The translations under genes and the position numbers were made by a program. From Herbidospora mongoliensis (GTDB lineage: Bacteria > Actinomycetota > Actinomycetes > Streptosporangiales > Streptosporangiaceae), in NCBI RefSeq assembly GCF_001570545.1, contig NZ_BBXD01000010.1, positions 372,001 through 436,000 of the forward strand: 64,000 nt of DNA. Direction: 5' to 3'. Under the pieces are notes generated by a model. The model did not search any database and was not told where the DNA came from. It worked only from the letters and a program-made list of their open reading frames with translations. Positions 17,269-26,284 of the stretch are shown here, piece after piece (within the stretch, counting starts at the first letter, position 1; the number at the start of each line of letters is the position of its first letter).

Positions 17269-20200
17269 GCCGACTGTCCGAACGGATGGCGCGGGTCGCG
17301 GCCCAGCGGGCCGGGGTCCCGCGCCGCGCCCCGGGAGCGGACGCGCCGCTCGCCCCGGCGCAGGAACGGCTGTGGTTCCTCGACCAGGCCGGGCTCGACG
17401 GTGACCGTTACCTCTGCTGGGCCGCCCACCATCTGACCGGCGACCTGGACGTGCCGAGGCTCCGGCGATCGATCGACGAGCTGGTGGCCAGGCACGAGGC
17501 GCTGCGGACCGCCATCGTGGTCCGTGACGGGGTGCCCTTCCAGCACGTCGCCGAGCACGTCGAGGTCCCCTTCTCGACCGAGGGAACCATCGAGGAGTTC
17601 CTCGCGGACGGCTTCGACCTCGCGGCGGCCCCGTTGCTCCGGGTCCTGCTGATCCCGTACGACGACGGACACGTCCTGGCGATGTGCCTGCACCACATCG
17701 TCTGCGACGGCGAGACGACCGGGATCCTGTTCGACGAGCTCTACGCCCTCTACCGGGGGGAGCGCCTGCCCCCCGTACAGGCGCAGTATCCGGATTACGC
17801 GGCGTGGCTGGCGACCCGCGACACCGACGCGGCCGATCGGGCCTTCTGGGCCGACCGGCTCGCCGGCACCAGCGGGCTGCTCGACCTGCCCCTCGACCGG
17901 CCGCGCCCGGCCCGGCCGACCTTCGACGGTGTCCGGCGGTCGGTCATCTACCCCGAGGGGTTCGCGGGCGAGCTGCGGGCGTGGGCGCAGAGCAACCGGA
18001 CGACCGTGTTCATGGTGGTCCTGGCCGCGCTGAACGTCGTGCTGGCCCGGCTGGCCGACACCGACGACGTCGTGATCGGCACCCCGGTCAGCGACCGGGA
18101 GCTGCCCGAGCTCGAACGCACGGCCGGGATGTTCGTCAACACCGTGGCGCTGCGGACCCGGCTGGCCGGGAACCCGACGCTGCGGCAGGTGGTCAGGCTG
18201 GCCCGCGAGACGACCATGACCGCGCTCGACCACCGCACGCTGCCGTTCGACTCGGTCGTCGAGCTGACCGGCGGGCGGCGCGACCTCAGCCACAACCCGA
18301 TCTTCCAGGTGATGCTGGTGACCGGGGAGCCCGGCGGGGCCATCGAGGTCGCGCCGGGGCTGACCGGCATCGCCCACGCGCTGTCCGCGCCCCCGGCGCG
18401 GTTCGACCTGACGCTGGTGGTCGAGGGCGACGGCGTCCACATCGACTACGCGACCGACCTGTTCGATCCGGCCTCGATCGACGCGATCGGCCACCACATG
18501 GTGGCGGTCCTGCGCGCGACCGTGGCCGACGCCGACCAGGGCATGTGGGACGTCCCTCTCCAGGCCCACGCAACGGGCGCACCCGCCTACGAAGCGCCCG
18601 CCTGGGAGATCAGGCCCACCGACGAACCCGCCGTGATCACCGACACCGAGACGGTGACCTATCGCGAGTTGCTCCGCCGGGCCGCCGCCCTCGATCTGGC
18701 CGGGCTGACCCGGGGCAGTGTCGTGGGTGTACGTCTCCCGGCGGGCCCCGACGCCATCGCCGCCATCGTGGGGATCCTCCACGCGGGCGGCGCCTACCTG
18801 CCGCTCGACCCCGCGCATCCCGGCGAACGTGTCGAACAGCTGCTCCACGCGGCCAACGCCGTGGGTGTCGTGGACCACGACGGATTCCACCCCCGGGACC
18901 ACGATGACGTGGAACCCGGGGAGCTGGCCTACGTCATCTTCACCTCGGGTTCGACCGGCATCCCCAAGGGCGTCGCGGTCGGGCACGAGTCGCTGCGGAA
19001 GTTCACCCAGGCGTTCGTGGACGTCCACGGGTTCACGGCCGCCGACCGGGTGCTGATGATCCCGCCGCTGACCTTCGACGCGTCCGTGGGCGACCTGTTC
19101 CCGGTGCTCACCACGGGCGGCGCGCTGGTCCTGCACCCCGAACCGGCCCGCCTCGACGCCGCCGGACTGCTGGCCTTCGTCGAGCGCCACGGCGTCACGG
19201 CGGTCGACACCGCGGCGTCGCTCTGGCGGCGCTGGGCCGACGAGCTGGCCGGACGCGAGATCGACTGGCCGGTCCGGCTGATGATGGTCGGCGGCGAGTC
19301 GGTGCCCGGCTCGGCCGTCGCCTCGTGGCTGGCCGCGACCGGCACCCCGCTGGTCAACCACTACGGGCCGACCGAGGCGACGGTGTGCGCGACCACGTAC
19401 ACGGCCTCGAAGCCGTCGGACCTGCTGCACCTGCCGATCGGCGCCGAACTCCCGCACGTGCGGGCCTACGTCGTCGACAGCCACGGCGGGCTCGCCCCCG
19501 ACAACGTCTACGGCGAACTCCACCTGGCCGGCGACTGCCTGGCCTGGGGTTACCTGGGTCAGCCGGGGATGACCGCCGACCGGTTCGTCCCCGATCCGTT
19601 CTCCGGCGTTCCGGGGGCGCGGATGTACCGGACCGGCGACCTGGTCCGGCGGCGGCTCGACGGGAGCTTCGAGTTCGCCGGGCGCAAGGACCGCCAGCTC
19701 AAGGTCCGGGGCCATCGCATCGAACCGGGCGAGGTCGAGGCGGTGCTGACCGCGCATCCGGCGGTCCGCGACGCCCACGTGACCTCGGCCGGCGACCGGC
19801 TGGTCGCCTTCGTCGCGGGGGAGTCGGATCTGCGGGCCCACCTGCGGGAACGCCTGCCCGACCACCTCGTGCCCGACGTCTTCGTGGCGCTGGACGCGAT
19901 CCCCCGGACCAGCCACGGCAAGGTCGACACCGCGGCGCTGCCCGAGGTCACCGTGTCCACCCCCTACGAAGCGCCGCGAACCCCCACCGAGGAGGCGGTC
20001 GCCGACGTCTGGTCGGCCGTCGTCGCGGGGGACCGGCGGGTGGGGCGACGGGACAACTTCTTCGAGCTGGGTGGCCATTCACTGCTCGCCGCCCGGGTGC
20101 TGGCCGCCCTGAAGGACCGATTGGGGATCGCGCTCCCGCTGCGCGCCCTGTTCGAGACGGCCGACCTGGCCGAGCTGGCCGCCGTCGTCGAGGGAACCCA

Positions 20201-21311
20201 CGCCACGTCGGACGAGCCCGACCTCCTGGCCGAGGCGGTGCTGCCCCCGGACGTCCGGGTCGTCTCGCCGCGGCGGCGCACGGGCCGGACGGTCCTGCTG
20301 ACCGGCGCGACCGGGTTCCTCGGAGCCCATCTCGCCGCCCGGCTGGCCCCCGTCTCGGAACTGCTCTGCCTGGTACGGGCCGACACCCCCGCCGCCGCCG
20401 AAGCCCGGGTCCGGGCCGCGTTCGCCGCGCAGGGGCTGCCCGAAGTCAGGGTGATCGGCATCCCCGGCGACCTGGGGTCACCCCGGCTCGGGCTCTCCGA
20501 GGGCGACTTCGCCTCGCTGGCGGAGCAGGCGGACGTGATCTGCCACAACGGAGGGCTGATCAACTTCGCGGAGCCGTACAGCCGGCTGAAGGACGTGAAC
20601 GTCGGCGGCACGCTCGAGATCCTCCGCCTGTCCGTCCAGGGGGGCGGCATCCCCGTCCACCACGTCTCGACGCTCGGGGTCCATCTCGGCAAGGCCTACC
20701 AGAGCCGCCGGATCACCGAGGCCGACGTGCCGGAGGACCCGGCCGGGCTGGGCGGCGGCTACAACCAGACCAAGTGGGTCGCCGACCGCCTCGCCGCGCA
20801 GGCGCGGGACCGGGGCATCCCGGTCTCCATCCACCGCCCGGCCAGGATCGGCGGCGACAGCCGTACGGGATGGGGCAACGACGGCGACTACTTCAGCCGC
20901 CTGCTGGCCACGATGACCCGGCTCGGGATGGCCCCAGACCTGCCCTACGACGAGGACGTCTCCCCGGTCGACCACGTCGCCGACGCTATCGTCCACCACG
21001 TCCTCAACGGCGCCGGGGCCGACCACCACTACTTCAACGAGGCGACGATCAGCTACGCCGAGATCGCCGGGGCCCTCGGGGTCAGGCTGGTCGACTGGGC
21101 GGAGTGGCGGGAGGCCGTCCACGACGGGCTGCCCGACCTGCCGCTGGCGGCGTTCGTCACCGACCTGCCCGAGGAGCGGCCGGCCTTCCCCCGGCCGTGG
21201 TTCGACTGTTCGCGCACCCGAGGGCTGCTGACCGCCGCCGGGATCACCTGCCCGCCCGCCGACCGGGCGCTCATCCGGCGTTACGTGGAGGCGATGTGCC
21301 TGACCTCGTGA
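17265..21311 (+). CDS. Terminal NRPS module C-A-T with thioester reductase
   Basis: A 1348-aa synthetase ending the line. The C domain has HHIVCDG (143-149). The A domain has FTSGSTGIPKG and NHYGPTEAT, with by-eye pocket D-A-G-D-M-G-H-V-C-K (first Asp 605), which I cannot assign. The carrier has LGGHS with Ser939. Residues about 1008-1348 form an extended SDR thioester reductase with the NADPH motif TGATGFLG (1013-1020) and Y1166/K1170 of the YxxxK pair. The R domain replaces a thioesterase, so the chain should leave as an aldehyde, alcohol or derived imine. The GTG start overlaps the previous stop, and no long N-terminal linker precedes the C domain. Confidence 0.93.
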   Translation: MSRLSERMARVAAQRAGVPRRAPGADAPLAPAQERLWFLDQAGLDGDRYLCWAAHHLTGDLDVPRLRRSIDELVARHEALRTAIVVRDGVPFQHVAEHVEVPFSTEGTIEEFLADGFDLAAAPLLRVLLIPYDDGHVLAMCLHHIVCDGETTGILFDELYALYRGERLPPVQAQYPDYAAWLATRDTDAADRAFWADRLAGTSGLLDLPLDRPRPARPTFDGVRRSVIYPEGFAGELRAWAQSNRTTVFMVVLAALNVVLARLADTDDVVIGTPVSDRELPELERTAGMFVNTVALRTRLAGNPTLRQVVRLARETTMTALDHRTLPFDSVVELTGGRRDLSHNPIFQVMLVTGEPGGAIEVAPGLTGIAHALSAPPARFDLTLVVEGDGVHIDYATDLFDPASIDAIGHHMVAVLRATVADADQGMWDVPLQAHATGAPAYEAPAWEIRPTDEPAVITDTETVTYRELLRRAAALDLAGLTRGSVVGVRLPAGPDAIAAIVGILHAGGAYLPLDPAHPGERVEQLLHAANAVGVVDHDGFHPRDHDDVEPGELAYVIFTSGSTGIPKGVAVGHESLRKFTQAFVDVHGFTAADRVLMIPPLTFDASVGDLFPVLTTGGALVLHPEPARLDAAGLLAFVERHGVTAVDTAASLWRRWADELAGREIDWPVRLMMVGGESVPGSAVASWLAATGTPLVNHYGPTEATVCATTYTASKPSDLLHLPIGAELPHVRAYVVDSHGGLAPDNVYGELHLAGDCLAWGYLGQPGMTADRFVPDPFSGVPGARMYRTGDLVRRRLDGSFEFAGRKDRQLKVRGHRIEPGEVEAVLTAHPAVRDAHVTSAGDRLVAFVAGESDLRAHLRERLPDHLVPDVFVALDAIPRTSHGKVDTAALPEVTVSTPYEAPRTPTEEAVADVWSAVVAGDRRVGRRDNFFELGGHSLLAARVLAALKDRLGIALPLRALFETADLAELAAVVEGTHATSDEPDLLAEAVLPPDVRVVSPRRRTGRTVLLTGATGFLGAHLAARLAPVSELLCLVRADTPAAAEARVRAAFAAQGLPEVRVIGIPGDLGSPRLGLSEGDFASLAEQADVICHNGGLINFAEPYSRLKDVNVGGTLEILRLSVQGGGIPVHHVSTLGVHLGKAYQSRRITEADVPEDPAGLGGGYNQTKWVADRLAAQARDRGIPVSIHRPARIGGDSRTGWGNDGDYFSRLLATMTRLGMAPDLPYDEDVSPVDHVADAIVHHVLNGAGADHHYFNEATISYAEIAGALGVRLVDWAEWREAVHDGLPDLPLAAFVTDLPEERPAFPRPWFDCSRTRGLLTAAGITCPPADRALIRRYVEAMCLTS

Positions 21312-22594
21312 GATTCGGCATCGTCTGGCTGTCGTCGCTGGTCTCCGGCGTCGGATCGAGCCTGACGGGCTTCGTGCTGGGCGTCTGGGTCTACCAGAAC
21401 ACCCAGTCGACCACCCTGTTCGCGCTGGTCATGCTGTCGGGGCTGCTGCCCGCGATCCTGGTCGGCCCGTTCGCCGGGGTGATCGTCGACCGGTTCGACC
21501 GGCGGCGGGTGCTCATCATCAGCGACTGCGTCGTGGCGGTCTCGACGGGTGTGCAGGCGCTGCTGCTCTACAACGACGCGCTGCAGGTGTGGCACATCTG
21601 CCTCGGCTCGCTCGTGGGCGCGATCTGCGGGACGTTGCACATGACGACCTACCAGGCGATGACCCCGCTGCTCATCCCCGAACGCCACCTCGCCCGCGCC
21701 AACGGCCTCATGCAGATCACCGTGGCCACCCAGATCGCCGCGCCGCTGGCGGCCGGCGCGCTGCTCGGCGCGATCGGCATGGCCGGGGTGCTGGTGCTCG
21801 ACCTGGTCACGTTCGCGGTGGCGGTGACGACGCTGCTGATCGTGAGACTGCCCGCCTCGGTGGTGCGGGCTCCCGGGGCCGGTTCGGCGAAGGCCCCCTT
21901 GTCCGACCTGTCCTACGGCTGGCACTACCTGCGGCGGCGGCGCGACCTGATGTCGCTGACGCTGACGTTCACGGCGTACAACTTCTGCTTCGCCGCGGCC
22001 GGGGTGCTGGTGCAGCCGCTGATCCTGTCGTTCGGCTCCCCGGCGGTGCTCGGCGCGCTGATGTTCGCCGGCGGGTCCGGCGTCTTCCTCGGCGGCCTGG
22101 TGATGGGCGTGTGGGGCGGGCCGAAGAAGCGCGTCCGGGGCATGGGCGTGTTCATGCTCCTCGGGTCGCTGTTCCTGGTCCTGCACACGGTGCGGCCCGA
22201 CCCGTGGGTGGTGGCGTTCGCGGCGGCGGCCTTCCTGTTCACGCTGCCGGTCGTCCAGGGTTCCGGGAACGCGGTGCTGCAGTCGGGCATCGAACCCGAC
22301 AGTCTCGGCCGGGTGCTCGGCACGGTGCACTCCATCGGCGGCATCGCCTCGCCGTTCGCCTACCTGCTGGCCGGACCGCTGGCCGAACACGTCGCCGGGC
22401 CGTGGCTCGCGCCCGGCGGCGCGCTGGCCGGAAGCGTCGGCACGGTGATCGGCACCGGCGAGGGCCGGGGGATCGCGTTCATCATCCTGTGCGACGCGGT
22501 GCTGCTGGCAGTGGTCGCGGTACGGGTGCTCCTCCTGCGCGAACCCGCGCCGAAGCGGACCGAGGAGGTGCCCGATGCCGTTGCCACCGCATGA
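21296..22594 (+). CDS. MFS exporter, DHA3/EntS-like
   Basis: A 432-aa major facilitator with about 12 hydrophobic segments and the cytoplasmic loop motif DRFDRRRVL between helices 2 and 3. It resembles the DHA3 group that exports siderophores and macrolides. The start chosen is the GTG at 21296, four bases after GGAGG and 16 bp inside the NRPS gene. It lies within the biosynthetic operon and most likely secretes the peptide. The C-terminal region after about residue 380 contains a longer loop between the last helices. Confidence 0.9.
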   Translation: MPDLVRFGIVWLSSLVSGVGSSLTGFVLGVWVYQNTQSTTLFALVMLSGLLPAILVGPFAGVIVDRFDRRRVLIISDCVVAVSTGVQALLLYNDALQVWHICLGSLVGAICGTLHMTTYQAMTPLLIPERHLARANGLMQITVATQIAAPLAAGALLGAIGMAGVLVLDLVTFAVAVTTLLIVRLPASVVRAPGAGSAKAPLSDLSYGWHYLRRRRDLMSLTLTFTAYNFCFAAAGVLVQPLILSFGSPAVLGALMFAGGSGVFLGGLVMGVWGGPKKRVRGMGVFMLLGSLFLVLHTVRPDPWVVAFAAAAFLFTLPVVQGSGNAVLQSGIEPDSLGRVLGTVHSIGGIASPFAYLLAGPLAEHVAGPWLAPGGALAGSVGTVIGTGEGRGIAFIILCDAVLLAVVAVRVLLLREPAPKRTEEVPDAVATA

Positions 22595-23504
22595 CCCCGG
22601 TCCCTCGACCGACCTCATCGGCGCGATGTCCTTCCACGGCGCGGACGCGGCCGTCCGCCTGGGCGTCTTCGACGCGCTGCCCGGTTCGGCCGCCGAACTG
22701 GCGAAGGCGACCGGGGCCGACGAGGAGGGCCTGACCCTCCTGCTCGACCTGCTGACGACGACGGGCTATCTCGTCCGGCACGACGACGTCTTCACCGCGT
22801 CGTCCCTGTGGACCGACTCCGGCTACGCGACCCCGCTGCGCCTGTGGGCGGCCATCATCGGCGAGTTCTGGCGCGACCTGTTCGACGGCCTGGCGACGGG
22901 CCGCCCCCGGGCCGACTTCTACCGCTGGCTCTCCGGGAGGCCCGCCGAACTGACCGTCTTCCACCAGCTCCAGTCGGGCCTGGCGGGCTGGCTGGCCGAA
23001 GAGGTCGTCGACCTGATCCCGATGGGCCCCGGCAGGCTCGCCGACGTCGGCGGTGGCCGGGGCGTGTTCGCGCAGGCCTTCCTGGACCGGACGCCCGGCC
23101 TTTCCGCGGTCGTCGTCGACCTGCCGGGCACGCCGTGCTCACTGCCTCTGGTGGAGGCCGACCTCGCCGAGCCGCTGGTCCTTACGGGCTACGACCACGT
23201 GCTGCTGTTCAACGTGGTCCACGGCTTCTCGCGGGCGCGGGCGCGCGGTCTCGTCCATGAGGCGGTGGCGTCCGGAGCCGACGTACACATCCTGGAGACC
23301 ACGACGACCCCGCGCGGCGGCGTGGCCGACCAGGCCTTCACCGAGGGCTTCGCCCTGAACCTGTGGCTCACGCAGGGAGGCCGTCTCTACAGCGCCGACG
23401 AGCTCTCGGGCTGGCTCCGTGAGGCCGGAGCCGCCGACATCACCCGAACCGACCTGACCCGTTCGCCCACGCACACCCTGATCACCGCAAGGAGCACGCC
23501 GTGA
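22575..23504 (+). CDS. SAM-dependent methyltransferase, small-molecule O-MT fold
   Basis: A 309-aa enzyme with an N-terminal winged-helix dimerisation region (about 10-75) and a C-terminal Rossmann domain with motif I DVGGGRG at 157-163. This is the layout of plant-type and antibiotic O-methyltransferases. It has a good GAGGAGG site and overlaps the MFS gene by 20 bp. It probably methylates a hydroxyl, possibly the one installed by the KMO-like hydroxylase, but N- or C-methylation cannot be excluded. The usual catalytic His of plant O-MTs seems to correspond to NVVHGFS near residue 217. Confidence 0.85.
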   Translation: MPLPPHDPGPSTDLIGAMSFHGADAAVRLGVFDALPGSAAELAKATGADEEGLTLLLDLLTTTGYLVRHDDVFTASSLWTDSGYATPLRLWAAIIGEFWRDLFDGLATGRPRADFYRWLSGRPAELTVFHQLQSGLAGWLAEEVVDLIPMGPGRLADVGGGRGVFAQAFLDRTPGLSAVVVDLPGTPCSLPLVEADLAEPLVLTGYDHVLLFNVVHGFSRARARGLVHEAVASGADVHILETTTTPRGGVADQAFTEGFALNLWLTQGGRLYSADELSGWLREAGAADITRTDLTRSPTHTLITARSTP

Positions 23505-23674
23505 CCCACCTGGTCGTCCGCAACGACGAGGAGCAGTATTCCCTCTGGCCGACGGGCCGGGAGATCCCCGACGGCTGGCACCCCGACGGTTTCGAGGGCA
23601 CCAAGGAAGAGTGCCTCGCCCACATCGAAGAGGTCTGGACGGACATGCGCCCCAAGAGCGCCCGCCCGGCCTGA
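23501..23674 (+). CDS. MbtH-like protein
   Basis: A 57-aa protein missed by length-filtered gene calling. It carries the full MbtH signature: SLWP, the [11 protein letters not shown] segment, [10 protein letters not shown] and the terminal WTDMRP. MbtH proteins bind A domains and are needed for folding or activity of many of them. The GTG start overlaps the methyltransferase stop (GTGA) with AGGAG upstream. It is the last gene of the operon and is followed at once by a strong terminator. Its presence implies at least one MbtH-dependent A domain in this assembly line. Confidence 0.95.
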   Translation: MTHLVVRNDEEQYSLWPTGREIPDGWHPDGFEGTKEECLAHIEEVWTDMRPKSARPA

Positions 23675-23681
23675 TCGGGTC

Positions 23682-23710
23682 CGCGTCCGGGCGAGTCTCG
23701 CCCGGACGCG
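23682..23710 (+). terminator. Rho-independent terminator of the NRPS operon
   Basis: CGCGTCCGGGCGA (23682-23694) and TCGCCCGGACGCG (23698-23710) form a perfect 13-bp stem with a 3-nt loop, followed by TTCTTCCT. It begins 7 bases after the MbtH stop and lies between convergent genes, so it can serve both strands. Confidence 0.9.
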
Positions 23711-23719
23711 TTCTTCCTG

Positions 23720-23833
23720 CTAGTGAGCCGAGTGGTCGTGGCAGTGGCCGGGACCGCAGTGCGCTTCGGCGGCGCAGTCGAGCTCGTGCTCGTGCTCGGC
23801 GTCCTCGTGGTCGTGATGCGGGTGGTCGTTCAT
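23720..23833 (-). CDS. His-rich 37-aa peptide, candidate metal-binding protein
   Basis: A short minus-strand ORF preceded by GGAGGAGACATC, an excellent ribosome site at correct spacing. The 37-aa product contains 11 His, 3 Cys and about 9 acidic residues, with clusters HPHHDH near the N-terminus, EHEHE in the middle and CGPGHCHDHSAH at the C-terminus. Such composition is known in nickel-, zinc- and copper-binding peptides. There is no signal peptide. It starts 38 bp after the stop of the EEP-family gene upstream on the same strand and may be cotranscribed with it. Supporting evidence is the ribosome site and the biased composition; I know no named family for it. Confidence 0.65.
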   Translation of the reverse strand: MNDHPHHDHEDAEHEHELDCAAEAHCGPGHCHDHSAH

Positions 23834-23871
23834 GATGTCTCCTCCGTCGGAACGATGATGATTACGGAGAG

Positions 23872-24747
23872 TTATCGGCCGGTTGCATCGTGATCAAACG
23901 GATGGAGCCGGGTCGAGCCGCGCAGGATCCGGTGGTCGGACAGCCACGGCAGCCAGCCCCCGCCGCTGGCGGTCTTGCCGGTGAAGTGGCTGCTCAGCAG
24001 GATGTAGTCGATCTTCAGGTCCAGTTCGGGGAAGGTCACCCGGGCCATCGGGTCGATGTCGTGGAACCTGCGGTAGAGGTTGCGGATCGGGGCCGTCCCC
24101 GGGCTCAGGTTGAGGTCGCCGCCGATGACGAGCGGGCCCGTCCACCCCCGGACCACCGTGTCGATGTAGTTCACGTGCATCTCGCGGTTGTGGCCCTTGT
24201 AGTCGACGTGAGTCGTGCACAACCGGGTCGAGCGGTGGGCGAGGATCGCGTCCACGCAGAGGAGGGCGCGGGGTTCGTCGCGGCGGGGGTTCGGGAGCGG
24301 CCAGACCGCGCGGGTGAGGGTCGGGCCCTTCACGAAGACGGCGATGCCGAAGCGGTGGTCTCCCCAGTTCCGGTCGCATGACTTGTTGTTCCGGACGGTG
24401 ACCACGTACGCGGAGTGGTAATCGCCGGAAAGGCGGGTGCGGAGCGCGTCGTACTGCTTGCCGCAGAGTTCCTGGAGGAAGACGGCGTCGGCGCCTTTGA
24501 TCTGGCGGAGCAGGGTCGACGTCCACGAGCGCAGGGAGGAGTCGGTCTCGCAGAGGCCGCCGCAGACGTTGAACGTCAGCATCTTGAGCGGCTCGCCGAC
24601 GGGTTCGGGTTCGGGCAGCGCGGGCTCGGGAGTGCTGATCGGAACCGGCGTGGTCACGGACGCCGGTGCCGGCGGCACAGGTGTGGGCGCTGGTGTCGAC
24701 GCTGGAGACGACAAAAGCCCCATAATAGTAATAACTCGTGTTAGCAC
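23872..24747 (-). CDS. Secreted endonuclease/exonuclease/phosphatase (EEP) family protein
   Basis: A 291-aa protein with a short hydrophobic N-terminus, then a Pro/Thr/Ala-rich stretch (about 14-52) suggesting a secreted or wall-spanning linker. An EEP catalytic domain follows, with FNVCGG, the metal-binding Glu in FLQEL, GGDLNLS and the terminal SDHR. The fold is shared by DNase I, phosphodiesterases and sphingomyelinases, and the substrate is unknown. Four to five Cys residues in the domain fit an extracellular location. The GTG start at 24747 is supported by GGGGGAGG seven bases upstream. It is divergent from the GntR-type regulator gene. Confidence 0.82.
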   Translation of the reverse strand: MLTRVITIMGLLSSPASTPAPTPVPPAPASVTTPVPISTPEPALPEPEPVGEPLKMLTFNVCGGLCETDSSLRSWTSTLLRQIKGADAVFLQELCGKQYDALRTRLSGDYHSAYVVTVRNNKSCDRNWGDHRFGIAVFVKGPTLTRAVWPLPNPRRDEPRALLCVDAILAHRSTRLCTTHVDYKGHNREMHVNYIDTVVRGWTGPLVIGGDLNLSPGTAPIRNLYRRFHDIDPMARVTFPELDLKIDYILLSSHFTGKTASGGGWLPWLSDHRILRGSTRLHPFDHDATGR

Positions 24748-24866
24748 GCTTTACCTCCCCCAAAGGTATCTCTAATGGTACAGAAGTGCCTTTTCGTACC
24801 TGTGGGAAGGTCTGCCCGCAGAAGCGCATGATTGATCTGCCAGAGTGTGGGTCAGAGGAGGTGGGC

Positions 24867-25502
24867 GTGCTCGAATCGGCGAGTCTTGTCGAGCTGTCGA
24901 TGAACCAGCTCCGCGAGGACATCCTGAGTGGGGCGCTCCAGCCGGGTGAGCGCCTGATCGAGGAGACGCTCACGCGGCGGTTCGGCATCAGCCGGGCGCC
25001 ACTGCGCGAGGCTCTGCGGCTGCTCGACGAGCAGGGGCTGGTGGAGCATCTCCCCAGGCGCGGGGTGCGGGTGGCGCAACTGTCCGAGCGTGACGTCGAC
25101 GAGCTGTTCGGGCTGCGTGACGTGCTCGAGCAATACGCCGTCTCGCTCTCGATGCCGCTCGCCGGAGACGTGCCCGTCCACGAACTGGAAGCGGCCCTCG
25201 CCGCCATGGACGTCGCCGCCCGCAAGGGCGACCTCCGGGAGGAGAACGACGCCCACTGCCGGTTCCACATCGCCATGGTCGGGCTGGCCCGGCAGCGCCA
25301 GCTGCTGCTCGCCTACCAGCCCGTCATCCGCAAGCTCCAGCTCTACATGGCCGCCAACCTGCGGCGGGAGGTCGAGCACGTGGGCGATCCCGGCGACGGG
25401 GTGCGCCGGCACAAGAAGCTCTTCGACGCCGTGGTGAGCCAGGACGCGCCGACGGTTCTGGCCGCGCTCGCCTCGCACGGGGCCCGGACGTACATCGGGT
25501 AA
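24867..25502 (+). CDS. GntR-family regulator, FadR/FCD subfamily
   Basis: A 211-aa regulator with an N-terminal winged helix (residues about 8-75, with GERLIEETLTRRFGISRAPLR as the recognition region) and an FCD ligand-binding domain in which the conserved Asp/His metal ligands appear (H-C-R-F-H near 133 and H-K-K-L later). I chose the GTG at 24867 because GAGGAGG lies five bases upstream. The upstream in-frame extension lacks homology-like sequence. It is the likely regulator of the hydrolase and permease genes that follow. TGTCGACA at 25542-25549 in the downstream promoter region is a possible site. Confidence 0.88.
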   Translation: MLESASLVELSMNQLREDILSGALQPGERLIEETLTRRFGISRAPLREALRLLDEQGLVEHLPRRGVRVAQLSERDVDELFGLRDVLEQYAVSLSMPLAGDVPVHELEAALAAMDVAARKGDLREENDAHCRFHIAMVGLARQRQLLLAYQPVIRKLQLYMAANLRREVEHVGDPGDGVRRHKKLFDAVVSQDAPTVLAALASHGARTYIG

Positions 25503-25623
25503 CCGGCCGTTAACCGGGCGGGCCGGTAGTGGATACATTTCTGTCGACAATCGACGATATGGACCGCACGGCCGGTCCGGCGTCGGGGGACGTACCGGCC
25601 TTGAAAGCATCGAGGAGCCGGTC

Positions 25624-26283
25624 GTGCCCACTGTCGACGCGTCCCCCTATCCGTTCACGTTCCAACCCGAGTCAACCGCGCTGCTGATCATCGACATGCA
25701 GCGCGACTTCGTCGAGCCCGGCGGGTTCGGCGAGACGCTCGGGAACGACGTCAGCAAATTGCAGAAGGTCATCCCCCCGCTGGTCAGACTGCTCGGCGCG
25801 GCCCGTGCGGCCGGGCTGGCGGTCATCCACACGCGGGAGGGCCACGTACCCGATCTGTCCGACTGCCCGCCCGCGAAGCTGAATCGCGGCGCGCCGTCGA
25901 TGCGCATCGGGGATCCGGGCCCCAAGGGCCGGATTCTCATCAGAGGTGAGTACGGCCACGACATCGTCGACGACCTCAAGCCGCTCGAAGACGAGCCGGT
26001 CATCGACAAACCCGGCAAGGGCTCGTTCTACGCCACGAACCTCAGCGAACTGCTGGCCGCGAAAGGCATCACCTCGCTCATCGTGACCGGCGTCACGACC
26101 GAGGTCTGCGTGCACACGACCGTCCGGGAGGCCAACGACCGGGGCTTCGAGTGCCTCGTCGTGTCCGACTGCGTGGGGTCGTATTTCGACGAGTTCCAGC
26201 AGGTGGGACTCGCCATGGTCGCCGCCCAGGGCGGCATCTTCGGCTGGGTCACGCCCTCCGACAAGCTCATTGAGGTGATTTAG
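25624..26283 (+). CDS. Isochorismatase-family cysteine hydrolase, biuret amidohydrolase-like
   Basis: A 219-aa hydrolase with the triad positions D24 (IIDMQRDF), K129 (IDKPGKGSFY) and C162 (TTEVCVHTT). The spacing matches biuret hydrolase (Asp36, Lys142, Cys175) to within one residue. The segment RGEYGHDIVDDL also fits that group. The family cleaves amides such as biuret, ureidoacrylate or N-carbamoyl compounds through a thioimidate or thioester intermediate. The gene is followed one base later by an NCS2-like permease and preceded by a FadR-type regulator, so the trio probably imports and hydrolyses a nitrogenous heterocycle-derived compound. The GTG start has GAGGAG upstream. Confidence 0.87.
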   Translation: MPTVDASPYPFTFQPESTALLIIDMQRDFVEPGGFGETLGNDVSKLQKVIPPLVRLLGAARAAGLAVIHTREGHVPDLSDCPPAKLNRGAPSMRIGDPGPKGRILIRGEYGHDIVDDLKPLEDEPVIDKPGKGSFYATNLSELLAAKGITSLIVTGVTTEVCVHTTVREANDRGFECLVVSDCVGSYFDEFQQVGLAMVAAQGGIFGWVTPSDKLIEVI

Positions 26284-26284
26284 G

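Noticed and set aside
16899-20078. Minus-strand ORF of 1059 aa opposite the terminal NRPS
   Set aside because: Mirror of high-GC coding sequence in the opposite frame; repetitive Val/Gly/Arg/Asp content and no domain signature.
6308-23674. Cluster as a pyrrolobenzodiazepine pathway
   Set aside because: KMO-like and reductase features recall it, but four modules, a CoA-ligase-like starter and a glycine-like A domain do not fit the two-module anthranilate-proline logic.
25542-25549. TGTCGACA as a firm GntR operator
   Set aside because: An 8-bp palindrome in high-GC DNA is expected by chance, so it is mentioned only as a possibility.
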